A DNA stretch of 64,000 nt from Gautieria morchelliformis (lineage: Eukaryota; Basidiomycota; Agaricomycetes; Gomphales; Gomphaceae), in assembly GCA_015179125.1 (NCBI GenBank), contig WHVA01000025.1, positions 372,001-436,000 on the forward strand. The letters are read 5' to 3'. Positions within the stretch are counted from its first letter, which is position 1. Each line of letters opens with the position of its first letter. This document shows positions 1 through 10,110 of this stretch, piece after piece. Both the position numbers and the translations under genes were made by a program. The notes beneath the pieces are model-generated. The model worked only from the letters and a program-made list of their open reading frames with translations. It had not been told where the DNA came from and made no database searches.

Positions 1-1
1 C

Positions 2-355
2 CACTCGAGGAAAAACTATTCTTGTACGATGCACAGGGCTCGCTCATGCTTCCAAGCTGTTATCCGAAGGATGGTCATACATCACTAGCAGCATAACTTT
101 GAACACCGCATGTTGTCCGCGCAACTCCGCATCTCAGCTAGTATTGGGCAGCAACCTGATCCTTGCAACCGTGGTCCGTGATACTTCTATCTGGAAGAGG
201 CCGAGCCACCTCTCTCTAGGGTCTAGTCTGACGTACCGATTGAGCTGTGAGTACGTGTAGTACTACTAGTAGGTCTCAAGACAATTAAGGGACCATACTG
301 GACCTGTACGTGACTCGGTCTTTTTTCCTGTGGGTACAAGACACGCCTGGCGACT
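2..355 (+). repeat. Direct repeat R1, copy a
   Basis: This segment is repeated, with small indels and substitutions, at 2102-2515 in the same orientation. Both copies begin at a CTCGAGGAAAAACTAT motif and share a distinctive stretch about 100 bases later. No coding potential or terminal structure is visible, so it is a dispersed or segmental repeat of unknown type. Confidence 0.75.
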
Positions 356-504
356 TTGAAGTTAGCGGCTTCGTTAACTTTAGCGCTGCCTAAGATTTGT
401 GCTGGAGGCACGAGTGCTCCGAGTGTCACCTGCCGCTGAAGGAGCTTTAAGCCATACGGGACATCAAAGATGATGTTCCGTATCGTTCAAAGCTCCTCCA
501 GTGG

Positions 505-1230
505 CACGAGACAGAGGGTGCGCGCGTCCGAAAATTTCCAAGTGGTTTGAATCTCCGACCCACTTGAATCTCCTTCCTTCCCACCATGACCACGGCCAAC
601 GGAAAACGAACTATAACACTTGCCCTCATCAATTTTTCGATCGTGTCCATGCGTTATAGGGTTATGATGGAGGGTGCCAGGAAGAAAATGCAGAGTATGT
701 GAATAATCGTGATGTTATCGCGAGATCCCAACACCCTTACAAAAAGTTCTCTTACAAATAATATCGTGAGATTGGACACGGTGATTCAGAGGATGCCTCC
801 TGGTAAGGTACTCTTCGATTGAAAATAACAGGCATATACTCAATATATATTATTGCTATATGTCCCTCTGCTGCTCTCACCGTCGCACTCAACTCTCGCT
901 CTTGCACTCAAGGTCTTGCTCTCGCAATATGGCCCTCGGCTGCTCGTTCTCACAATAGACCGCTCCCACCGTCGCTCTCAAGCTCTCGCTCTCGCGGTCT
1001 GTCCCCTCGGCTGCCCTCGCTCTCCAATAGACCGCTTCCGCTCCCGCTCTCGCACTCAGGCTCAAGTTCTCAAGCTCAAGTTCTTGCTCTTGCTCTTGCT
1101 CTCTTGCTCTCTTGCTCTCTCGCTCTTGCTCTCTAGCTCAAGCTCAAGCTCAAGCTCTCACACTCTTGCTCTCGTACTTGGCCACTCTAACCCTCACATT
1201 TGTACCGCTCGTCCCTGCATATAATTGCCG
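505..1230 (+). repeat. Diverged, truncated copy of the foldback-element arm (family F)
   Basis: The stretch from about 505 to 1000 matches the outer arm of the large foldback at 11,750-12,330 and, in reverse, 18,240-18,740. Shared landmarks include GGAGGGTGCCAGGAAGAA and the unit that runs into CTCTCGCTCTTGCACTCA. From about 960 to 1160 it degenerates into a CTCTCG/CTCTTG low-complexity tract, so the long Ser/Leu-rich open frames here are artefacts of the simple repeat. Neither the CACTG terminus nor the captured Hsp40 fragments are present. Confidence 0.7.
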
Positions 1231-2101
1231 CTTATCGCTACTCGCCTTCGACCATCATCCGCTTGATCTCTGTGTTTTCACCCTCTGGTTTCTGTCTGCA
1301 TTGTAATAACTTCCGATGTACTTCCAAGCTGTTTTCTGCAATACAATGCCCTATATTTAAGTGATCTATAGCTGCAATTATAAGAGTAATTTGGAAGTCC
1401 AATATCAGTGTTGACTTATTCGAGACGAACTACCGAAAATCTGCTCCCGCTGTACTTCATAATAGGTTCGTAATGTAAGCTCCCTTATCTTGCCTCAGAG
1501 ATCCCCCCAACGCACCCTCATCTTGCGACATTGACTATCGATGTTCATTCGTGCACTTGCGCTTCCCAGCACCAAGTCTTAAACCGTCCTAGACACGAGG
1601 CCACACGCTATCGAGACGGTCTGTCTATCACCAAATCACCATCCAGAGGCGGAGGATAGGTTCAGTGCCCTTGAGTCATTACAATCTGTAGATTAGACAA
1701 GTCTGGAACCAGGCCAGTAATACCACACATCACAGATTCCCCGCGCCTGACTTTGGGAGACTACCAGGATAGTTTCTGCGACGCAATTAGACCCTAAACG
1801 CCACGAACACATTCTGGGACAGCCAAGGCTGGTACCCCCCAAACGGAAGATTACACATCCATGCTAGTCTATAGCCTCTTCGGTGCCCAGTGCCCACTCA
1901 TGAGGTGGTAGGCCGGATATTCATTTATTCGGTTGAAATTTGGCAGGTTCATGGTTTTAACATGCTCAACAATGAATGATAGAAGACTCGGATTCTACTA
2001 GTACAGCCTGAGAACTCTGGCCATGGAATAATGTTCGAGTGCCAGTTTCACTGTGACTGTGTCGTCGGTACTGATGAAGTATGATGAGATTTAGTGTAAC
2101 G
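1231..2101. other. Intergenic, nothing recognised
   Basis: There is no long open frame, no spliced gene model I could build, and no repeat shared with the rest of the window. Confidence 0.5.
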
Positions 2102-2515
2102 ACTCGAGGAAAAACTATGTACGATGCACAGGGCTCGCTCATGCTTCCAAGCTGTTATCGATTCCGAAGGACGGTCATACATCACTAGCAGCATAACTTT
2201 GATTCGAACACCGCGTGTTGTCCGCGCAACTCCGCATCTCAGAGTCTCAGATAGCCATATATTGGGCAGCAACCTGATCCTTGCAACCGTGATACTTTCT
2301 ATCTGGAAGATACTGTACACTCCGCGGGCTGAGCAACCTCTCTCTAGAGTCTACTCTGACATACCGATTGAGCTGTGAGTACGTGATACTACTAGTAGGT
2401 CTCAAAACAGTTCAGGGACTATACTGGACCTGTACGTGACCAGGTATTTTCTAGTGGGCATTATCTGCCGTTGGTATTGACCAGAGCATGTGGGTACTAA
2501 AGATACGTCTGGCAG
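2102..2515 (+). repeat. Direct repeat R1, copy b
   Basis: This is the second copy of the segment at 2-355, somewhat longer because of several small insertions relative to copy a. The two copies are about 2.1 kb apart and flank the family F fragment. Confidence 0.75.
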
Positions 2516-2664
2516 GCAGTGTGGCTATCGGACAACAGGAGTTTGAACATATCAGGAGTTTGAAACCCCCTTCCCTAGTAGCGACAGTAGACCTATCTCA
2601 GTAGCTAGAACTGTAGGCTATAGGCCCTTTAACAAGATTATAAAACCAGAAATCCATGTGTTTG

Positions 2665-3240
2665 TGTTATTTAAGGAGGAAGAAAATATTTCAGTCAGGA
2701 CTATCCATTTTGTTATCAATCATTCTCACTTTTCACCATATTTCTTGTCATTCCGAGAACCATTCTGAGCCGAGAATTATTCCGAGTCGAGTCGAGTCGA
2801 GTCGAGTCGAGAGGCACATATGCGTATCATTTCCCACATATTATTGAGTTGAGTCCTTGTCCTATATGCCTGACATCATATTTGACATCATCTGTCCAGG
2901 AATTAGCCATCTAGGGGTCATAGCATCATACTTGACATCATCTTGACCCTAACTCCTAGCCCCATTATTTTTCACATGACTATCTACTCCTATTGTATAT
3001 TGTTTAAATACTTGGACCCTAGATACGAATAACTCAGCGACTTAACAATCTTTTTCCTTAGAGCTTCGAGTTATAAGCATCTTTGGATCATTATTGTTTC
3101 CTCCTCACCTCTCACTCTAAGGACACTGCTCAATTCTAGAACTCTAGAACACTGCTTTTATTCTTCACCAGAACACTGCTTAAGATCTCTATCACACTAT
3201 TGTTCATTCGACTTCAACTTCTTAATCTGATTTATATTAC
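2665..3240 (+). mobile_element. Copia LTR (fossil), forward orientation
   Basis: The LTR starts TGTTATTTAAGGAGG and is a near mirror image of the LTR at 3243-3827, so the two lie tail to tail and form a palindrome of about 1.16 kb. A GAGTC pentanucleotide array (about 2780-2812) lies inside this copy and is shorter in the other. No coding sequence adjoins its 5' side. Confidence 0.75.
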
Positions 3241-3242
3241 CA

Positions 3243-4143
3243 TGAAAAGTCAATGAGACTCTTAATCTAATATAAATCAGATTAAGAGGTTGAAGTCGAA
3301 TGAACAATAGTGTGATAGAGATCTTAAGCAGTGTTCTGGTGAAGAATAAAAGCAGTGTTCTAGAGTTCTAGAATTGAGCAGTGTTCTTAGAGTGAGAGGT
3401 GAGGAGGAAACAATAATGATCCAAAGATGCTTATAACTCGAAGCTCTAAGGAAAAAGCTTGTTAAGTCGCTGATTTATTCGTATCTAGGGTCCAAGTATT
3501 TAAACAATATACAATAGGAGTAGATAGTCATGTGAAAAATAATGGGGCTAGGAGTTAGGGTCAAGATGATGTCAAGTATGATGCTATGACCCCTAGATGG
3601 CTAATTCCTGGACAGATGATGTCAAATATGATGTCAGGCATATAGGACAAGGACTCAACTCAATAATATGTGGGAAATGATACGCATATGTGCCTCTCGA
3701 CTCGACTCGGAATAATTCTCGGCTCAGAATGGTTCTCGGAATGACAAGAAATATGGTGAAAAGTGAGAATGATTGATAACAAAATGGATAGTCCTGACTG
3801 AAATATTTTCTTCCTCCTTAAATAACACTCCCCCTCAAACTCGACGTATTCCTAGAAATTCTAGGATATGGAGATGTTTGCGTGGAGATAATGGCTTTGT
3901 GAGAACGTCCGCAGGATTGTCCATCGCAGGAATATAATGTAGTTTGATGTTCCCATTGGTGATCTGTTCCTTTGTGTAATGGAAGTGAACATCAATATGT
4001 TTTGTGCGACTGTTGTTGATGTTGCCTTGGGAAAATGCAATGGAGGATTGGTTGTTGGTAAATATGGTGATGGGAGCAAGGTTATGCTGAAAATCTTTTC
4101 CCATTCTTATAGTTTGTGTGGCAGAGAAGTAGGCCTGTGCCAC
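3243..4143 (-). mobile_element. Ty1/Copia 3' end fossil: RNase H, polypurine tract and LTR
   Basis: On the minus strand, 4143-3835 encodes the end of a Copia polyprotein: RNase H with a TKHIDVHFH motif and the closing ADVLTKPLS motif. It is followed by a purine-rich tract (GAGGGGGAG) and then an LTR running 3827-3243, beginning TGTTATTTAAGG and ending TTTTCA. Only this 3' end is present, so the element is a broken fragment. The adjoining LTR at 2665-3240 is the same family in opposite orientation. Confidence 0.85.
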
Positions 4144-4418
4144 TAAGTATTTCCGACATCAAATTCTGCAGAGCTCAAATCTTACTCAATTTTCATGCAA
4201 AGTGGATCATTTTGTACCTAAACTGCTAAATCATGAGCGAATAAGTTGCCAAGAGGCAATTCTGAGGCGTTCGCTCACGGTCAGATGCGAGCGTATCGGA
4301 TGCTCTCACCTAGTACAGGTGGAAGTGCGAGACATCGATCAATAACACCCGCACAACAAGTGAACCCCATTGGCGGAACTGTTCCACCCGTGCATTCCCG
4401 TACAAGTCGTACAAGAAT

Positions 4419-4484
4419 GATTTTATACAGGAGGGTAACCGACTCTGCCTCGGACAGAGTCGGTTGACCCTCCAGTATAAAATC
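4419..4484. repeat. Short near-perfect hairpin
   Basis: Two arms of about 29 bases, reading GATTTTATACAGGAGGGTAA onward and its complement, face each other across a loop of about 7 bases and differ at only a couple of positions. No coding sequence overlaps. It could be a tiny foldback element or a relic of one; a transcription terminator is less likely given the long, AT-poor stem. Confidence 0.75.
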
Positions 4485-4574
4485 TGCCATGCCAAGTCCG
4501 TATCCTAAATCAACTTGTCAACTTCCATCATGCACATCCCTTCTTGCCTAAGCCCAAGCAACATTCACAAGAGG

Positions 4575-4866
4575 TTCACTAAATTATGCAGGCTTCCTTC
4601 GCTCCTGCCCTTCTTGCCAGTCAAGCATCACGTCCCCCATGCTTCAGCAATGACAACAGCAGCCCAAAATGACAACACACAATTATACCCAGCTCCCTTA
4701 TTTTCCTGCGAAGAAGGTTAGTCCTTTTTCGTTGATTTTGTTTATAAACACTTACTCTCGCTTCCTTCGCTCCCCCCCTTCTTGCCAGTCAAGCATGATG
4801 TCCCGCATCCCCCATCAACGACCACAGCAGCCACAAACATCAACGCACAATTATACCCAGGGTTTA
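4575..4866 (+). repeat. Local direct duplication of about 110 bp
   Basis: The sequence CTTCCTTCGCTCC, then CTTCTTGCCAGTCAAGCAT, then CACAATTATACCCAG occurs at about 4588-4695 and again at about 4760-4860. The copies differ by small indels. The short open frames over them are two translations of the same duplicated DNA, with no recognisable product. Confidence 0.65.
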
Positions 4867-5084
4867 AATTGTACCCTCAGTCAAACACACCCCCCATCCA
4901 AGACGTTTGTGCGTTACATGCTCATGCTCGGCTCGTCGAGGTGGCAATTGATATGCAGTGGGAATTCTCACACCATGCCAAAATACTTACGACAAATAAG
5001 AAGCGTAAGCACCAGCATGCATTCCAAAGCATGCTGTTGATTTAGAATTTCCTTCTTTCTCCGCTCTCTAGCGGCCGAATGATC

Positions 5085-5343
5085 CCCCATACATTTGGCG
5101 CCGGACGCCAAGCTTGTACGCCGCCCGGCGGCAAAACGCAAAGCATACTGACAAACATTGCGCCGCGTGTTTTGAGAGGATTTTGATACGTCCCGCGTAT
5201 GTAGTCAGACGCCTTTGACATGAATATATGATTTCAAAACTTCAGCAATAATTTTGCATCTGTGTCCACTGGACACAATAACGAACCATGTCGAGTCACA
5301 CGTTACCAGTGTTCGTCCACGGCCCTGATCATTAGCCAATAAT
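5085..5343. repeat. TBCA upstream segment that is repeated in inverted orientation downstream
   Basis: This DNA lies directly 5' of the cofactor A gene. Its proximal part (about 5250-5343) is repeated inverted at 6318-6425. A partly overlapping distal part (about 5085-5295) is repeated inverted at 7161-7370. The shared core includes GTGTCC-A-CTGGACAC, a small palindrome. A CCAAT motif at about 5335-5339, some 36 bases before the start codon, falls at the edge of the repeated segment. Confidence 0.7.
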
Positions 5344-5374
5344 CTACATTTGACTTCACCCACCACTTGCGACT

Positions 5375-5874
5375 ATGAGTGACCCAGCTGCTGTCCGCAG
5401 ACAACTGAAAATCAAGTCTGGATCCGTCAAGCGGTGAGTACGTGCCTATGCCTCGCTTTTTGACTGAACGCTACCACACTCAACCAAATGCCCACAGAAT
5501 ACTAAAGGAGTACAACATGTACAAGAAAGAGGCGGAGGACCAGCAGCGAAGAGTAGATAAATACACTGCGGATGCTGCTGATGAGTGGGATATCAAGAAC
5601 CAGGTATGCCGTTTTGCGATTGGGGGTTGATTCATTTATGTTGAAGTCGCGATAGCAAAAGCTGCTTGTGGAGTCGCAGAAGATGATCCCGGAAACTCAG
5701 AAGCGTCTTGGGACTGCAGTATCCGAGTTGCGAGAACTAGTGGTGAGTTGACTGGATATTAGCCATTTCCAACCACTCATGTCCTGGCACGCCTAGATCA
5801 GTGCCAGGCCGACGCTCTCCACAGACGAGGACCTTATGAAGGCAGAGGAAGCACTGGAGGAGGCAGGTATCTGA
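5375..5874 (+). CDS. Tubulin-specific chaperone A (tubulin-folding cofactor A), four exons
   Basis: Exons are 5375-5433, 5498-5603, 5656-5742 and 5797-5874, with GT-AG introns of 64, 52 and 54 nt, giving a 109-residue protein ending EALEEAGI. The product matches the TBCA/Rbl2 family in length and layout. These are small all-helical proteins that bind released beta-tubulin during tubulin folding in the cytosol. Recognisable family features are RQLKIKSGSVKRILKEYNMY near the N-terminus (about residues 9-28), the EAEDQQRRVDK helix, DIKNQ and the ESQKMIPETQKRL helix (about 61-73). The frame is kept across all three introns and the codons are intact, so the gene looks functional. It lies in the only gene island of the window. 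A CCAAT motif lies just upstream, and the upstream DNA recurs inverted downstream. The alternative of a pseudogene is unlikely given clean splice sites. The yeast counterpart is RBL2; I leave the symbol blank because the species is unknown. Confidence 0.93.
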
Positions 5875-6317
5875 GAAACTTGCGTTGGAAGACGACATGT
5901 AGGATAATCAACGATGTCCATCCGAATACTGGAGCATCAATTTTGATGTCCCTATTACAATTGTCGATGTTCGTGCGTGACCCCCAAGCAGATAACCTCC
6001 TCAAGCCCAGTCCATATACCCTGCCTGCACCTCAAGAAGAAGACGTGACCAAGCTAGAAATGTGGTCGACCGACCTGAATTCTACTTCATTATCTAAAGT
6101 TTTTTAAATCAGTCCCTATCGCTTAAACCTAGCCTCCAATCGACTCACCAACATGAAAGCAAGCACGGGTATTGGATGGCCAAGTCAACGATAATTATGG
6201 TGGGCACATCGTATAATACGTGATCACGAAGTTTACATCTTGCTCCCAGTTTCCCTAGGGAACTACTAGGTGTAACTGACTCTCCACCCAGCCTCAGGGA
6301 GACACACCTACATACTG
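5875..6317. other. 3' flank of the cofactor A gene
   Basis: Probably 3' untranslated and intergenic DNA. A short open frame exists but it has no family features and simply continues past the gene's stop codon. Confidence 0.5.
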
Positions 6318-6425
6318 TTGATCATTGGCTAATGATCAGATCTCCGAGCCGAGGACTAACACTGGTAACGTGTCGACCCTGGTTCGTTATTATGTCTAGT
6401 GGACACAGATGCAAAACTTATTACA
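6318..6425. repeat. Inverted copy of the TBCA proximal upstream segment
   Basis: This is the reverse complement of about 5250-5343, sharing TTGGCTAATGATCAG, ACACTGGTAACGTGT and GTGGACACAGATGCAAAA. The last 45 bases or so recur as a direct repeat at 7163-7208, so the intervening 740 bp is flanked by direct repeats. Confidence 0.7.
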
Positions 6426-7160
6426 TATTACACGACATGGTCTCCGTGCGCGGTATCGCCACCGCCAACTCCGTATACGATCGACGCAGATCCCTCCCCA
6501 CTCAATTCCCATTCAGTAACGCCGCTTGCCCAACGGCGACACGCCTCACCACCCATCCAAAACTGTATAAAGTCTGCCCTCGCCCCACGAGTCCTCGATT
6601 CCAAACCCCCACCATCTCTGACGTCTCCCGTCAACCTATAACCTATGGGTGACAGGGTAGTGCCGCTGCGAAGGTGCGTGCTCGCTGTCTGCGGCGACGA
6701 GCCATTGGCTGGGACAAAGGCATGACCGATTCGGCCGCTAGGGACCACGATGCGAGCTCAGACCCTCAACCTGGCTGTCTGCTGAGGAGAAGTTCTCCCC
6801 ACTTTTCTCCTCACAGCACGACCCCAGTGAAAAGTGCCTCCGTGAATCTGCGAATTTGACTTAGGTAGATATATATGGGGTTTCGTCGAAGTTGAAAAGC
6901 CCAGTCATTTCGAGTCCAGCCGGCGAATATATAGTTCGCGCGTCGAAGTTTGTATTTCGTTTTCTCCTTGTCGTTGAGTCTAGGACACTCTGATATTGTG
7001 TATTACTGCACTGCTGACTATGTATCTCCTCAGCAGCCTGTGCGTGCTCGCTTGATAGCGTATCTGTCGTGCAAAGGATTTCGACATGGTTCATGATGAA
7101 TCATGCAGAACTCCTGTGCACGACAGATAAGCCTAAGTGTGAAGCACCAGCATGCTCTCT
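6426..7160. other. Segment between direct copies of the inverted repeat; no gene recognised
   Basis: A 106-codon open frame on the minus strand (6748-6428) is rich in Gly, Ser and Arg and resembles nothing I know. Its ends fall at the repeat boundary, so it may be chance coding. Elsewhere only short frames are present. Confidence 0.4.
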
Positions 7161-7370
7161 GACATGGTTCGTTATTGTGCCTAGTGGACACAGATGCAAA
7201 ACTTATTGCTAAAGTTTTGGAAGCATATATTCATGTCAAATGCATCTGACTACATACGCGGGACGTAACAAAATCCTCCCAAAACACGCGGCGCAATGAG
7301 AGTAGATGTTTGTGAGTATGATAACGTGGCATAGACGCGACGACGCCAGGGCGTACACGCGGGGAGCATG
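7161..7370. repeat. Inverted copy of the TBCA distal upstream segment
   Basis: This is the reverse complement of about 5085-5295 with one insertion of about 10 bases. It contains GACATGGTTCGTTATTGTG at one side and AAAACACGCGGCGCAATG further in. Together with 6318-6425 it would make one continuous inverted copy of the gene's upstream region if the DNA between them were absent. Confidence 0.7.
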
Positions 7371-8500
7371 ATGCGCAGAGCAAACCGGGACATGGAAGGG
7401 TGTGAGACACATCTCACCGTACGGACAAACGACTGACCGGCCACATTCGGGGTCGATCCATCGGCGTAGTCTACCACGACAAGTAGGTTTGAGAGATAAG
7501 GATGTCGAATCGGCTGGGGGTGTACAGACTTCGCAACGGGCTGGGCTCAAGGAACAACCAGTTGAAAGGTGCGGCGCGTTGAGTGGGTCTCGGCATAGAC
7601 GAGGCTGCCGCGCCATCGCATCTATCACCAACATTCCTAAGACTAGCTTAAGAGAGGTGACTGATATCGATGACGGGTGTCCAAGTTCACGCGGAGAATC
7701 AGAAGATGTAAAGCGGGTCGCGAGCGGGTCCAGAAACCAATGACAAATAATCCGGTAAACCTTGGTCGAGGTGAAACTGAGTCGGCGTCGCAAGGCATTG
7801 CGGTGTAAGATGGTGACTTCCGTGCCACTCCAATGTGCGCTGCAACAGACAGGGCTCCTGCGGTGTATATTCGTTAACAGCTTGCTGTTGTCCAGGAGCG
7901 CCATCAATAAGTGGAGATGGGTGTAGGGAGGGGATGCGATGGTTGATAGGGGCGAAGGTAGGAAATCTAAATCCTGCATAATAAAAAGAATAATGAAAGA
8001 TGAAGAATGCCAGAGGTGGACCAAACAGTATCCTTGTCTGGCCGATCACATCAATGTGTTAGAAAGGTAACGCAAGCGTATAGGCGAGGCCCAATCCAAC
8101 CAGGGAGGGCATTAGCGACGGGACTCTGCAAAGCGGACAGGTGGCCATCGAGTCTGGCAGCGACACCTGGCCTTGCATTGACATCGCCGTCCAGCAAATA
8201 CTCGCATGCGAGTTGAGAGAAGTAGATCAGTAGCGCGTACATCCCCAGGGCTATAACACCATTTACCATGAGCATGCACATATGGACGTTGCATATTAAG
8301 TGACTCACTACGCATTCCGGTCTGGGTCACCGCGCACTGCACGGGAGTTCACCAAGCTAGCAAAGTATAGTCGGGGTGAAATTGAATAGAAGCCGTAGTA
8401 TCGCTACCATAGGGAAGAACAGAATCGGATCCAGACCCAAGTCTGTCATCGAGGTCAATGTCGGTATCCGGGGATGAGAAGATGAGAGCGGAATAAAAAG
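7371..8500 (-). other. Possible unrecognised host gene on the minus strand (weak)
   Basis: Several minus-strand frames are open here: 8024-7236 (262 codons), 8049-7699 and 8308-8051. The last includes a hydrophobic run, VIALGMYALLIYFSQLA, and another hydrophobic run, PPLAFFIFHYSFYYAG, follows in the 8049-7699 frame. A TATATAA motif lies upstream at about 8535-8545 in the minus direction, just past the bHLH stop. I could not build a splice model that joins them, codon use is not clearly gene-like, and no family is recognisable. It may be a small multi-exon membrane protein gene or non-coding DNA. Confidence 0.25.
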
Positions 8501-8561
8501 GATCTTGTATGACGTAGTGCCGTATGGGCGTGGTGTTATATAAGGAGATAAGCTATGCTGC

Positions 8562-9662
8562 CTAGTTTTTCTTTTGTGCAGAGTCGCCGGGGACGGTGTG
8601 TGAGAGGACGGAAGCCGAATCCGGAGCGTTAATGAGCCTGGCGGGTGAGAACCTAGTTGGATCTGTGATCGACCGTATCAACCCTTCGTTTATGCTAAGT
8701 TTAGTAGTTAGTATCCTATCATCAACATGTGAACCTGACACCGCACCCTCTCTGACGGTCAAGCTCTCTTTCAGTATTTTGTAGCTGAGTCTGCAAACTG
8801 TTCTGACCCGTTTCGAGCTGGCGTATGTAAGTAATAGCTGTGCAACGATCAGAAAAGAGATAGACACGGAGGCATAGGTATTGATACACATACCGCGATC
8901 GAGCAAACTGATTTTACTGCTCTTCTGATTGCTGACTGGTAGGGCACTTTTGAGGCGCGCATACCCATTTCTAAGCTCGTCGCGTCGTCTTTGTTCCGAC
9001 TCCATTCGTTGAAGTCGCGTTTCTTCCGAATGTCGCTGAGTGGCACTAGAGCAGCTCGTTAGTCAGCACATTATGTCATCCGACGCTGTGTAAGCTGCGC
9101 AAGAAGTATGGAACACCGCCTTGCACCTTCACTTCATAGCTGAAAAACGTCACTCACCAGCCATTCCCCTCCCCTTCTTCCTCGTCACTTAGACCAGCAT
9201 CCTGGTCTCTGACCTGGCGACGGGTGGCCGTGGCACTTTTGCGTGCCGCTGGTCGTGCCGACCTCCTCTTCCCACCGGCGGTGTGCCCGTGTACCGTCGT
9301 ACCACCATCCGTGCTGTCACTATTAATACTGCTAGCCAGGGCATGCTGGTGGATGCTTTCGGGGCCCAAATTTCCATAGATCAAAGTCGGCGGGATTCCG
9401 ATATTAGAGGCCACAGGCATCCCTTTGGAACCGGAGGCGCCTGTTCCCTGCGACGGGTGCCAATGGGGATACACTAGGTCTGCGGAACCCTCTAATATCC
9501 GATGAGTTAGCACGGCTTGGTTAATGAATACTATGCCATACCTTGGAAGATACTGCGCTCGTAGCCAGCGAATATTTCAGATGAATCACTTTGTAAATCG
9601 AACGAAAAGGGAGGCGAGGAATCAACAGCGAAGTCCGACGCTTTAGACTGAGAGGAGTCCAT
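8562..9662 (-). CDS. bHLH-leucine zipper transcription factor, five exons
   Basis: Minus-strand exons are 9662-9542, 9491-9158, 9045-8894, 8837-8747 and 8694-8562. All introns are GT-AG (50, 112, 56 and 52 nt) and the frame holds throughout, giving 276 residues. An in-frame TAG sits directly before the ATG, which fixes the start. Residues 1-40 are Ser/Asp-rich. Residues 115-135 are strongly basic (KRRSARPAARK onward) and could serve nuclear import. A short acidic run, DEEEGEG, follows. The basic region and first helix are ESEQRRRDELRNGYARLKSA (167-186), with E169, R172 and R173 being the usual E-box contact positions; R165 occupies the position that is often His. The loop PVSNQKSSK leads to a second helix, ISLLDRAITYIRQLE, then a zipper-like coil with Leu at 210, 217, 221 and 228. 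This fits a nuclear DNA-binding regulator that dimerises. The fourth intron's GTGCGG donor is the least certain junction. The partner and targets cannot be told from sequence. Confidence 0.9.
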
Positions 9663-10110
9663 CTAAACTCAGATGTCGGCAAGGGAGGGGACGGCAAGCC
9701 GGAGGAGCCTCACTAATTGAGGAATGATAAGTCAGTGGAGAGTACGTTGTTCTTGACCTACGGAGACTAGCAGAAGGAGGATGGGGGACGCCTGTTGCAC
9801 AGAAGGTTTATGAAGACGACTTGAAGGAATAATTGAACAGTAGTGGTACAGCGTCGGTGGCAACCTGGGTGGCGGTGGCGTACACAATAAAGTACAGGGA
9901 AGAGTAGAGGATAATAAACAAAGATAGCAAGGCAGACAGCCAAGATGAGGACGGCGGGGAGAGGGAAGGAAGAGGCGGGTAAAAGAGTGGGGTGGAGAAA
10001 TGTCGAGTGCAAGGAGGCCTCTTATGTACACCGTAGAGACAAGATGAGTCGAGAACGAACAGACATGAAATTGGGAAGCACCATAAGAAATATAGATGCC
10101 TCGAGGCATC
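9663..10110 (-). promoter_or_regulatory. Probable promoter and leader of the bHLH gene
   Basis: Read on the minus strand this segment is strongly pyrimidine-rich with many CCTCC and CTTCC runs, as is common upstream of expressed fungal genes. The 125-codon Leu/Pro-rich open frame across it is explained by that composition. No TATA box at a convincing distance was found. Confidence 0.45.

Noticed and set aside
819-1306. Overlapping Ser/Leu-rich open frames
   Set aside because: They are translations of a CTCTCG/CTCTTG low-complexity tract inside a family F repeat; the composition explains the lack of stops.
4246-5045. Short plus-strand frames between the Copia remnant and the cofactor A gene
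   Set aside because: They overlap the hairpin and a local direct duplication, and their translations show no conserved features.
9732-10109. 125-codon Leu/Pro-rich minus-strand frame
   Set aside because: It falls on pyrimidine-rich DNA just upstream of the bHLH start and has no domain features; promoter or leader is the better reading.
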